The notes under the pieces: model-generated
What the model saw: only the letters and a program-made list of their open reading frames with translations
Databases searched by the model: none
Told to the model about the DNA's origin: nothing
Position numbers and translations under genes: made by a program
NCBI RefSeq assembly: GCF_032062135.1
Contig: NC_092866.1
Coordinates: forward strand, 27,871,957-27,935,956
Direction: 5' to 3'
DNA from: Pyxicephalus adspersus
Taxonomy: Eukaryota > Chordata > Amphibia > Anura > Pyxicephalidae
DNA length: 64,000 nt
Part shown: positions 34,666 through 46,100 of the stretch, piece by piece
Numbering within the stretch: position 1 is the first letter of the stretch
How the letters are laid out: each line of letters begins with the position of its first letter

Positions 34666-36839
34666 CTTTATTAGCACAGATGTTTTGTATTTTCTTTGCA
34701 GAGTAACAAGCCACAAATTTAAGTGTTTACATGGCCTAAATTGCCGTTGGTTTAAAAACAAAAAAACACTGCAACTTTTACATAACATATAACATGGAGT
34801 TCCCCCTCTACCTCTCACTGTAAACAGTGCAAATTTTAAATATATGACTTGCATAGCATGAGGGAAGTTGAGAAATGAAGTTATTGCTTTCTTAGAGCAA
34901 TGTTGCACTGTATATAGCACATGTAAAAGTTTTTACACATACATTGGTCACCTCCCTCTATTTGCAAGCCCTAAATTTACCTGAACTTACACGCAAAGGG
35001 CCTAATTTTACTTTTTTGTTTATTCACTGTATACAGTGGTGTAACATGTCAGGTCCCAATGCCTGACTCTATCTGAATTCTACTTGAAAACCCACTTAAT
35101 TTGTATTAGGATTGTGAGTGTCTTTTTCAAAATTATTTTGTGCTGCCAGCCCCTATAAAAATGTAAATTGATAAAGAAAGAAAAACATTGGGGTTTTATT
35201 GGGAAAATGTGAGTTATTATATCTTAAAGCTCATTTCATGGAGTACAACCTTTTCATACTCCCCCCTGAAGAAGCCCAAGCGGGGGGAAACGTGTCTGTA
35301 TATTATGTCTTGATGTCCAAACAGGTTCCACCAATGAAGTGGACCTGGGATGATCAGTTTCCTTTATATGTAAATTTTTGTGTATTTTCATATGTAATAT
35401 TAATATAATGACTCACATTTTGCCAACAAAACCCCTACTGTCCCCCTTTTCATTCTATACCCACGTATTTTACTTTTTACTAATAAGTAGAATTAGGCCC
35501 TTTTCATGTACTATATGATGGAGCTGCATTATTGGCTGTGTTGTTTGTCCTTTCATCTCCACACCACTTTAATCATACTGGGGTTAAAAAAGGGCATATT
35601 TGTCATCACTGAAAATAAGTGTATTTTCGAACATTTCATCCAACACCAGTCCTTTTTTTATGTTGCTTTTATTTTATTTTTTTTTATTACCAGCATGTTC
35701 TTTTCATGGAGCATCAAAGAACAAACTTCTCTTTAGCACATTTTATATTTTTTGCATTGTGAAGCACCTGCAGAGAACAGGTGCCAATAGAAGAAAAGCA
35801 TTTATTATCTAGTCACAAAATTGAGCATTAGTATCTTTTCATTCCTGTGCCTTGGGTAATTCATAAAGAATATTTTACAATGTTACCTAAAACAGTAAAC
35901 GATGCGTTATTACCCTTTCAGGCTTGTAGTAAAAAAAAACAAAAAGTGTAATTAGCCATCACTAGGCACCCCTATTGAACTACTTTGTAGTTTTATATGT
36001 GCTACAGCATTTGATAACTGCTTTACCTGGTTGTGGTGGAGCTGTTCTCCAGAGGAGATGTGTCACTTCTACGAACTGTGCTGTGATCACCTGCAACCAC
36101 CATTAAAAGCATGCACAAATTGGCTCCCCACCTCTCATTTAGTTCAGTGGGTGTTGTTGACAACATGGTTGAGCCTGCAGTAGAATGTTGCAGTCAACTG
36201 CAAGTCAGAAATGACCCTTAAACACCTAGGCCATTGTCAGAGAACCAATGTTTTCTGAAGAATAGTTTTATGAGGCTTGGCTAAAGTAAAGGAGGAACAT
36301 TCTTAAATGGAAAACATAAACTAAAAGCAACCAATAAACTCCATACTGTTTATTGTAACAGACTTTCAAAAGGATATTTATATTATTTGTGTGTATACTG
36401 AATAATAAAATGTCTGGACAAAAATGTAATAAAGCAACTCCACTATCAAGTACTACAAAGTACTACAACGAGAATTCATTCCTAAAGAAAACCTTTCCTG
36501 ATATAAAATCAATCCTGAAATTACTGACTTCTCATTTTGTAAATGGTAATCACCCGGTTTAAATGGCACATATGTAATCTATGCCTGAACAAATATGCAA
36601 ATAAGGACTTGTGACTTTCCTTTTGCACTTTCTGATCTACATACTTTGTCCAGTTCAGCAATTTAGAAAGTACTGAATTTACTGATTGAACTGATGTAAA
36701 TTATCTGCAAAGCAATCACAGCCCTTACATGTCTCTTAGTAAAGAAGTATATTCTGTACATTTTTGAAAACTGTTAATCCTAAAAGCACCATACATATTC
36801 TCCTTGTTGATAACTTACATCAACACCACAAGTGGAATT
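34666..36839. other. Intergenic DNA between B4GAT1 and BRMS1
   Basis: AT-rich, no gene seen. At 35264-35290 there is CCCTGAAGAAGCCCAAGCGG followed by GGGGAAACG, a short motif resembling a common amphibian repeat motif (see findings). Confidence 0.4.
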
Positions 36840-37129
36840 GAAAAAAGAGAGCAGGGAGGCGGAAAGAGTACTAAAATATTACTAAGGCATAAGAGAGCTG
36901 GTGTGCTGTCAGGTGGCAGAGCTGCTGGGAATGGCGGAGAAGTGTAAGCCTTAGGTACATCGCTTTGCCATTCTCTGCAGCCCCTGTGTAAGCAGAGTAA
37001 AGAGAGCCGCCTGCGCTTCCCCTGTTGCGCTCCTGCAGTCACACTGTCACTAGCTTTAGAGAAGTATAAGGAGGGCCGCTGGCAGCTTCTACCCCCTGAC
37101 GGCACAGGTCCAGGGGTTGGGGACCACTG
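36840..37129. mobile_element. hAT-type element, right end present
   Basis: It ends CAGGGGTTGGGGACCACTG, an hAT terminus. The interior AGAGAGCTGGTGTGCTGTCA is inverted relative to the copy at 13795-14008. The left terminus is not clear. Confidence 0.55.
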
Positions 37130-37567
37130 CTTTAGACCACACGCATTAACTTTAAAGCTGCTTACAATTCAATGAAGATATTTTTTATTTCATAACACTG
37201 ATGGCATATTTTAGGTGCAAGGTGTGCAGAATGGATTTTGTGTAGACAGTATGTAGATTCTATTCAAGCAATGTATGACATTTACAGCAATGCCCAATAT
37301 AAACCAGCAGATTTGGGAATCTCCCAGGACCAACCTAGCAATGCCAGCTTTTTAGCTATCCTGTCAACCCTTTGATTCTCCAGTTCCCCTTGACTCTACC
37401 CCCAGTGGGAGAATCCAAAGCTCAGTGCTCAGGTATGCCCGGCTTGCACCACATGCCATCTTTCTGCCAAAGTGTGAGGAAGTATGGAGGGTATGACCTG
37501 CCCAATGGTGACTTCAGTATTCCTCTGACACACACATTCATACATGATGAACTGTACATCTGACAAC

Positions 37568-38088
37568 TTAAAGCGTACCTAAACTTAGAAATTTGCCTTT
37601 TAATAAAAGGGTAGACAACCCTTTTATGTAAGGTAAAAATTATGTTTTTTTTTTTTTTTTGTTTTAGGTGCAACACCCTTTCTTTATGAAAAAAAAAAAA
37701 AAAAAAGGGTGCCGCACCGCCACCTAATTGAATGAATGGGAGCGCAAAGCCTCCTGAGATACCTACGTCAGGCATCCCAGGAGGCTCTTGGGTGCTCCTG
37801 TGCATGGCTAAGCATCTCGGGCATGTGAAGGAGCCTTTTTACGCAATGGAAAAATTTGCCGATCTCACACACGTGTAGTGAGATCAGCAAAATTTTTTTT
37901 ATCCTACGTCACCCGATCTCGCGCCTGGGTTGAGTGACGTAGGATGCAGAACCTGAAGAAAGGGGAGAAGATGGCAGCGACCGGAACGACGCGGGACCAG
38001 ATGCAGAACACCCCCGCATGGATCAGACTGCTCTGCGGGATTGAAGGTAATTTTTTTTTTGGGCAGTTTTGAGTTTAGTTCCTCTTTA
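37568..38088. repeat. MITE of the TTAAAG family, left copy
   Basis: The ends TTAAAGCGTACCTAAACT and AGTTTAGTTCCTCTTTA are imperfect inverted repeats. The interior contains AAGCCTCCTGAGATACCTACGTCAGGCATCCCAGGAGGCT (here split as the palindrome CCTCCTGAGATACC / GGCATCCCAGGAGG) and two inverted GATCTCAC/GTGAGATC words. The same element lies in opposite orientation at 40774-41230. Confidence 0.75.
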
Positions 38089-38382
38089 TTAAAATAAACA
38101 TCAATTTTTTCATAACTCCTAAAGTCCATAAAGTATGCCTGTATACCTCATTCATAATATTGTAATATTACTGTGTTGTAAACTCAAATCAGCAAACTTT
38201 TTAACACTTCAGAATAGCATGCCATTAAAATAGGTTGTAAAGCGTTCGTAATAAAAACTAATTAAATAGTTCTGATGAAAGCCTAACTTCTAAGCCCCGT
38301 CCATACCTAAAAAGGTTTAGTTGTCTGCACTTCAATTCACCTCCCCTCCCACTCCTATTCTCTTCTCGCGTCTGGGGACACG

Positions 38383-40133
38383 GTCTTCAAGAAAATGGCG
38401 GAAGACACCAACTAGAGCCCTGACTTCCGCATCACGGTGACAGGAGACATGCGCAGTTCAGTTTTAAGTCACCTGATATTTGTGTCTGCATTTTCTGCAA
38501 CTCTGTATCTTTATTACTCCAAAACTTTATGGCGGTGTTCTAACGAAAAAATAAATCTACCAGGGGCGTGTACAATGACGTCATCATTAGGAAACTTTCA
38601 CAGCTCTGTTTGTGTATGAATGCAGCATATCATGTACTGCAAGCCTTACATTTCTCCCAGTACAAACCTCCATATCTCCAAAACAGTATGTTCTACCGAC
38701 CTGAAACTTTTAGAATACACAGGCGACCCTCATAGCTAGCAGTACCCTAAATTTCATCTCCCCACCTTCAACAACTTTTAAAATATGGGGGTCATAATTA
38801 TAAAAATAGTTAAAATTGAACATCAGGGTTGCTGTTTTAAAAGTAAGTGTGTCTAGAAGCCCGAAATTAAACATACAAATTATGGACCCCAGGGGCGACA
38901 TACATGGAGGAGGTGTGAACCCCAAATTTATACCAACCTGTCATAAAACTAGAAATGTCATACTACACTACTCTGTCCTCTTACCTACTTTGAACCCCAA
39001 TTTCTCTGGAACAGGGAGATGTACAAAACCAAAAATGTAGGTTCAAGTGGAGGACACCTGTGACTAACACCCCCTAAAATGTCATCATTAGGCCATTGTT
39101 AGAAAATAAAGAACTTTGCCCGTCTAAAAAATCTACCGTTACACATTGGTGGAGGCTTCTAGCACCTGAACCCCAATTTGTCTGGAATGGGGGGGGGGGG
39201 GCTACAGGTGAACAAATTTGGAGGTACAAGTGGGGGACACCTGTGGCTAACACTCCCTAAAATTTAATTGTTAGGCCATTGTCAGGAAAAACTCTGCCCA
39301 TTAAAAAAATCTACCGTTACACATTACTGAAGGCTTCTAACGTTTGAACCCCAATTTCTCAGGAACAGGGGGGGTAACAGGTGAACAAAATTAAAGATGC
39401 TAGTGGGGGACACCTGTAGCTAACACCCCCTAAAATTTCATTGTTAGGCCATCATCAGAACATAAAAGACTCTGCCCAACAAGAAAATCTACCCTATTAC
39501 ACATTACTGGAGGCTCTTAGCACCTGAACCCCAAATTCTCAGGAACACGGGGGTACAGGTGAACAAAATTACAGGTGCAATTGGGGGATACTTGTGGCTA
39601 ACCCCCCCCCCCAAAAAAAAAAAAATTAATTGCTATGGCATTGCAGGAACATAAAGAACTCTGCCCATCAAAAAAATCTCCCACACATCTACACACCTAC
39701 ACATTGGAGGAGGCTTGTATACTGGAGGCTTGTATATTTTTTATAATTATGACCCCCGTATTTTAAAACTTGTTAAAGGTGGGGAGATGAAATTTAGGGT
39801 ACTGCTAGCTATGAGGGTCCCCTGTGTACCCTGGAAATCTCAGGTCAGTAGGACATACTGTTTAGGAGATATGGAGGTTTGTACTGGGAGAGATGTAAGG
39901 CTGCAGTACAAGACATGCAGCATTCATACACACACACACACACACAGCTGTGAATCTATCCTGACGATGACGTCATTGCACACGCCCATTAGTGCACGCC
40001 CCCTGCTGGATTTATTTCTGGAGAAGATTTATTCGTTAGAACAGCGGTTTATTGTGACGGCAGCTTTGTCTCTCGCTGCCATATTGCGTAGGACAAAGTT
40101 GCTGTCACTTTCGACTGACATTTTCTTGAAGAC
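38383..40133. mobile_element. Palindromic transposon-like structure with tandem-repeat core
   Basis: The left arm (38542-38795) is the inverse of the right arm (39730-40045) with few differences: for example CCCCCATATTTTAAAAGTTG inverted against CCCCCGTATTTTAAAACTTG, and GACGTCATTG in both. A further exact 15-bp inverted match, 38383-38397 with 40119-40133, suggests each arm once extended over about 400 bp. Between the arms lies a tandem repeat of about 177 bp. No transposase is seen. The right arm ends close to the BRMS1 first exon. Confidence 0.75.
38940..39720. repeat. Tandem repeat, about 177-bp unit, four to five copies
   Basis: The landmark GAACCCCAA starts at 38992, 39168, 39346 and 39526 (spacings 176, 178 and 180). 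Each unit also carries GGACACCTGT, CTAACACCCCCTAAAAT, TTAGGCCAT and TCTACCGTTACACATT, with point differences and varying G or C runs. Confidence 0.9.
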
Positions 40134-40200
40134 ACAATACGAAGCGGCCTGGAGAGTTATGAAGGTAAGCAGGAAGGAGGTAGAGAATAGAGGGGGATTA
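40020..40200 (+). promoter_or_regulatory. BRMS1: Candidate BRMS1 promoter and first exon
   Basis: CpG frequency rises here. GCTGCCATATTG at 40075-40086 resembles a YY1 site, common near TATA-less starts. A strong donor ATGAAG|GTAAGC ends a candidate first exon at 40164. The same interval contains the end of the right arm of the palindromic element, so the promoter may be partly repeat-derived. The transcription start is not known. Confidence 0.4.
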
Positions 40201-43082
40201 TGTTAGCGGGGTGTTAGTGACTATTCTGGTATTATTTACCTCGGGTGGCAGGGAACATGAAATATGTGAGAGGTTGTGTGACACAATTTATATTTTCCCT
40301 TTCCTCCCTGGGTCTCGGGTCCCCAGTATGTGCAGCGTTATACATTGTGTGTCACTCCCATTATAGGCGCTGATATTCTGTGCTGCCACTCTCCGTGTTA
40401 CATGCTGTACATTACATGGGGGAAGCTCATCAGGGGAAATCTTACTTTATAGTTCTTTATGGATAAATTTGTCATTTTTTTAATAAAGATCTTTATAATA
40501 TGGTGTGTTCATTTGGTAACTTTAGCCAATTCAGATTAAGCACTATATAGCGTTCTTCAGAACCAACATAATACTGTCCATGCTGTGACATGTGCACACC
40601 TAGCATGATATGTTGTATACCCCATACAGTGTATTACCTTACATATGGCACATAGCATACACTGCTACATAGCCAGGCCGATTCTTCATCACTGCTCTGT
40701 ACTTTGTATACACAGCACACTACTCTACATATTATATGGCAGCCTTTCTACGCTGCAAAATCCTGTTCAGGCCTTAAAAAGGAACTATATAAAAAAAAAA
40801 AAAAAAAACACACCTTCAATCGCACAGGGCAGACAGATCACTCCTGGGGTGTCCGGCATCTGGTCCCGCGCCACCATCTTCCTCTTTTCTTTCTGGTTCT
40901 TCATCCTATGTCACCGAACCCAGGCGCAAGATAGGGTGACGTGAAGGAAAAAAAAATTTGCTGATCTCACTGATGACCGAATTTTTCTTTTTGAGCAAGA
41001 AGGCTTCGGGCATGCATAGAAGGAGCGCTTAAGAGCCTCCCAGGATACCTGACGTAGGTATCCCAGGAGGCTTTGCACTCTCATTCATTCTCAACCGCCA
41101 GGGCGGTGGGTGGTGCAGCACTTTTTTTTATTTTTTTTTTTCAAAAGGTGTTGCATCAAAAAAAACAAAACAAAAAAAAACAAAACAGAATTTATGTAAA
41201 ATGAAAATTCTGAGTATAGGTACGCTTTAAAGTAACCCCTGGCATAATTACTATAGCTACAGCTCACAGTACATTGGGAACAATGCCTCCCACATTGCTA
41301 AGCAGGGAGAAGAATGTCACCTTACAGATGGCCAAAAAAATTATTGGTGTCACTTAAAGCAGAATTAAACCAAGCTGATCCTCAGCCATCTTGATTGTCC
41401 ATGTTGGGATGAGGTAACTCCGGTGCAGCCATGCTGGAGATCATTAATCCTGGCACACACAAGGGAAGACAAGGATGCTGGGTTTACCTGGTAGCCAAAA
41501 CGGCTCATGCACAGCTCAGCTTTTTGTGAATGATCAGGCAGGTAAGACACACCATGCAGAAGGGACTTCACCTGTCCATGCAGCAATGACCTGCTAATCA
41601 TACACACCTGAGAGCCTCTGACCTGCTGTATGCTTAAAGTGGCCCTAAACTCTAACATCAGGCCTAATATTAGATAGCCATTCTCACCTTCTTGCAGTAA
41701 ACTTTCAGTCTCCTTAGTGGTGTGGGCTGTGTCAACATGCATGAAAAATAAAACAACCATTATATGTATGGAAGCAATTGGATCATGTATGAGCTTCAAT
41801 CCACTCCTACCAAATGACATATAACCTAAATCCACACCCAGCGATCCCCCCATGACCTGAAGCCACGCCCACACATTCCCAGCAGCACTAGCATCCTGCA
41901 GGACACTTCTTTGGAGATTGGAGGCAGTGGGGGAAGGGCCAGAAGGAAGATGTGCCCCAGTGAGGTGGGAAACTTTATTACAGATGGCCATTAACCCAGC
42001 TAATTGATTAGAACCTGGGCTAATGAAACACATAAATCCAAGTTGCATACTTTAGGTTCGCTTTCATGCTTTGAATAGAAGCGATGATAATGTTTTGTAT
42101 TGTGACACAATTTTCTGTTTGTCAATAAATGTGTTTATAGATTGTTGACAAGAAAATGATTTGCTCTTCATGTGCCAGTTGTTTTGTTCTCCCATACACC
42201 ATTTTACTATAATTTTCTGCATGTTTGTTGCATTATGGTTGATACAATGTGTCATATTGACAATTTACAATCCAAAGTGCAGCAAGCACCAACATAGCAA
42301 CAAATATGAACCCCTAATGAATGTTAAACGAGTGCAAAGTGCATTCATATTGGTTCCATTTGACACGATCTTTGCCCTAATAATTGAATTTAAATTGTCA
42401 TTTATGTTTTTGTTTTTTCTGAAATTAGGTTTCCTCCACAATGGAGGCTGAAGCAGATTCAGCTGCAGAAATGAACGGTCAAGAAGAGGCCGACAGTGAT
42501 GGGGAAGATAGCGCTAGCCAGTCAGACTCCGAGGAAGATAGTTCTGGTTGGTATCTCCTAATGATTGCTATGTGTATTAAAATATTGTGTGATGATAATG
42601 AATGAAGACTGTTACAATGACCAAACAACATACATATTTTTTACAGCAGGGAATCTGACTTTCCTCAAACATTCCCTGGTGGAGAATCAATTACTGCCAT
42701 TTTAACACATGAACCTGGAAGATTCTCACAAGGGAATGTTTAGGGGAATGCCATATTCCTTGTTTTATAAATAGAGCCCTTACCTTTTAGTCTTGCACAA
42801 AATATCTAGGTCTGCTTCTATAAACCTATTTGTTTCAGTTCATGTATATTTTAAAGCTATCTTGCTTTAGACTACCTGCTTTACACCAGATCATCTCACA
42901 ACTTTCATCAGGGATGAGATCAGCACCATAGCTTTGCAATTTTAGAAATCCTTGAATGTTCATTTTTAACCGGACCTTGGATTTTATTTTGAAAGTCGTC
43001 TACACCCTGAGGCAGTAAAGTAGCTTGTTATCATACCCCAACCACTATGCCTCACAGCCAGCATAGGGATTTGATCCTAGTG

Positions 43083-43121
<39 letters not shown>

Positions 43122-46100
43122 CCTTTTTTTAAAATAGTTTCTTTTTTCCAGATAGATTTTCTCTATCTGGTATAAGGGTAATTTTATTTTATCTGTCTTT
43201 GTTTGTTGCAGTAGAGTTGTGAATGGCCAAACAAATCTTTAGCAAACTAGAGCTCGGCGTCTGTTTTTTTTTTTGTTTTTGGAGAATGGTTTTATCTATG
43301 GCAAAGTGGACTGCACACCCCTAGGCAGGGCAATTATAGTGCTGAATGCATTCGTTTTATATCCTACATTTTTGTCTGCTGGATCTGGGAATAGTTTTCT
43401 GTCTTTCCCTGAGGTTCTCCAAGACATATTCTGGGTTTCGTCTGCATTAGGCTGGATACACACACATGCAATATTTGTCATTGTAAAGGATTGTGAAGGA
43501 TCCTTTCCAACAACAAAAGACTGCATGATGCATGAACTGTACATACAGTGTCGTTCTGCTTCATAGAGAGGGGAGGGGGAGAATGACAGAGCAGTACCCT
43601 ACTGCCCTTTCTCCCCTTGACTTTCATTATGATCGTTGGTTGTCTGTCCTGGCAGATCCATGGACAACAAACAAATTCGTAATTAAAGTGAAGAGGAGAA
43701 AGCGAAGCACTTTACATGTGCCAGATTCTTATCCGATATCATCCCTGAGGCGATTATCAGGCGAGAATCATCTGATATGTGTACATAACCTTAAGCAGAT
43801 TTAGGTTGTTAAGATTTTGTGGCAAAGTAGAAGCAAGCACACATCTGAACTGTTTGTAACACTGGCTTCAATTTTCTGTTCCTTTTTTTGTCATCATCCT
43901 ACAGGTTCACATACTTTTATTCATAATTCACTTGCAGTGCATGCTTTTAAATAAGCTTGTTTTAATTCTGCAATCAAGGGAAAGGAGGATAAAACTGTAT
44001 GTGTGGAGAGACTGAGGAGGCACTTTTAGTTTAGGTCAACTTGTGTATGTGCCTTTTTTTTTTTCCTTTGAATGTCCTTTATTAAAGTGTATATCTGGGC
44101 AGGCAAACATACACCGTAAATATCTGCAATACAAGTCCTTGTCTTATGTCTTTTAAAAACCCTGCAAGTACAGAAAACTACTTGGTGTTTACAGTTGAAA
44201 ACTGTTGCTGCTACACTGAAGTCTCAAGCAGTGTTGTCAGCCGTGTCTGAGTATTCCCTTGCTTGATCTCCAAACCTTCCTGATATATATTTTGTAGATG
44301 ATGGAGGAGAAGTTCTATAGTCCAGCATGGGAGAACTCAGGCAAGGCAATACTTCTTGAGATTATTTCAGTTTAACAAAGGCAATGTTTGAAAACTCAAA
44401 AGGGAATTTAGAAATTCTCGCATTTATGGCAGGGGCACCTCTATCCCTTTTTTTTTTTTTACAAAATATTTAATTGGAAATGCATCCTTTGCAAAGACTT
44501 ACTGACATTCCCCAGATATACAGGGTAAATTACACAGGTCAACATGTCATTTTCATCAGATATAATTTTGTGTGGGATTTGTGTTTTTTTTTTTTTTATG
44601 CGGATTTCAAATCTGTGTGCAGTTTTTCTCTAGCACGTCTAGTTTTTGTGATGCAGCTAATTATATATTAAGTGAAATTCCTTATTATAGCCTTAGCATA
44701 TTACAACATTTAACAACAGTTTTCTTTTTTTAAGGTTAGAGACAGCACTAACTGCGATTGATTTCATTTGTCATCATGCCTAGAAATTGCCTTAATGATC
44801 CAGACAGTTTCTGTTACATGTGTAGTTCATTTACGATGAAAGCACAATGTTGCCAAATTACCACCGAATTTTAAAAAGATATACAAATTATATTTCGGCT
44901 GTCCACTTGGTGACCAGGATAAATCTTGGGCTCCACGTGTAATCTGTACCAGTTGTTCCAATGGACTGCGTGACTGGCTAAATCGGCTAAAGCAGCAATG
45001 CTATTTGCAATCCCGATGGTGTTGAGAGAACCACAGGACCACCCAATAGATTGCTATTTTGTTGCCGTCAACAAAAGTGTATTCTCAGGTAAAACTAGGC
45101 ACATAATCGTATATCCCAGCCTCGATTCTGCAATTAGGCCTCTTCACCATGATGATTCAGTGCCAGTTCTGGTAACACCACATAATGGACTTGCTTCTGT
45201 AGAAGGTGATTAGGAATACACTGGAGTTGCAGCCAGTTACAACCCCGAATCATCTGGTCCTGACTACTTGGCCGATGAAGATTCAGAACCAGAGTCCTTT
45301 ACACAAGCAGAGCTGAATGATCTCATTTGTGATCTAAATCTCTCCAAAGGCAAAGCAGAACTTCTTGCTTCAAGGATTAAACAGAAGCACTTACTTGCAA
45401 AGGATGTAACTGTAACTCATTACAGAAAACGAAATCATAACATGACAACGTTCTTCACTAGTGATGGCTCACTGTGCTACTGTCATAATATACCTGAACT
45501 CTTTAACAGTTTGTCACAAGAGCATGTTCCATCTGAATGGCGTATCTTCATTGATTCCTCTAAAAGAAGCTTGAAAGCAGTCTTACTGAATAATGGTAAT
45601 TCCATACCAAGTATACTGATTGCCCATTCCGTTAACCTAAAGGAGTCCTATTACAACATGAAGTTACTACTTGAAGCAATCCGGTATAAAACACACCAAT
45701 GGAACATCTGTGGGGATCCAAAGGTCACTGACTTGCTGATGGGAATGCAAGGAAGATTCACAAAACATTACTGTTTTCTATGCCCGTGGGACAGCCGATC
45801 TACGGGAGACCATTATGTCAAGCGTGATTGGCCACCAAGAGATATCTATAAGCCTGGGACAAGCAGTGTCAAGTTTCTGCCTCTGGTTGATCTGCATGAA
45901 ATATTTCTGGAACCTCTCCATATCAAGTTAGGCTTGATGAAGAACCTTGTAAAGGCCCTGGGTAAATCAAACTCCATGTGTTTTCAGTACCTTGGTAAGA
46001 AGTTTCCAAACATAAGCACTGCAAAATTGAAGGAAGGGATAATTATAGGGCCACAGATCAAGTCTGTTTTGCAGGATGATGTTTTCAAACAATCTCTCTC

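Noticed and set aside
39715..40206. 163-codon frame on the plus strand
   Set aside because: It reads through the right arm of the palindromic repeat and a CA microsatellite. Only its last in-frame ATG (40159) is of interest as the proposed BRMS1 start.
41365..42048. 227-codon open frame on the minus strand
   Set aside because: It runs across two adjoining MITEs with defined TTAAAG ends, has no recognisable domain, and uses repeat-derived sequence throughout.
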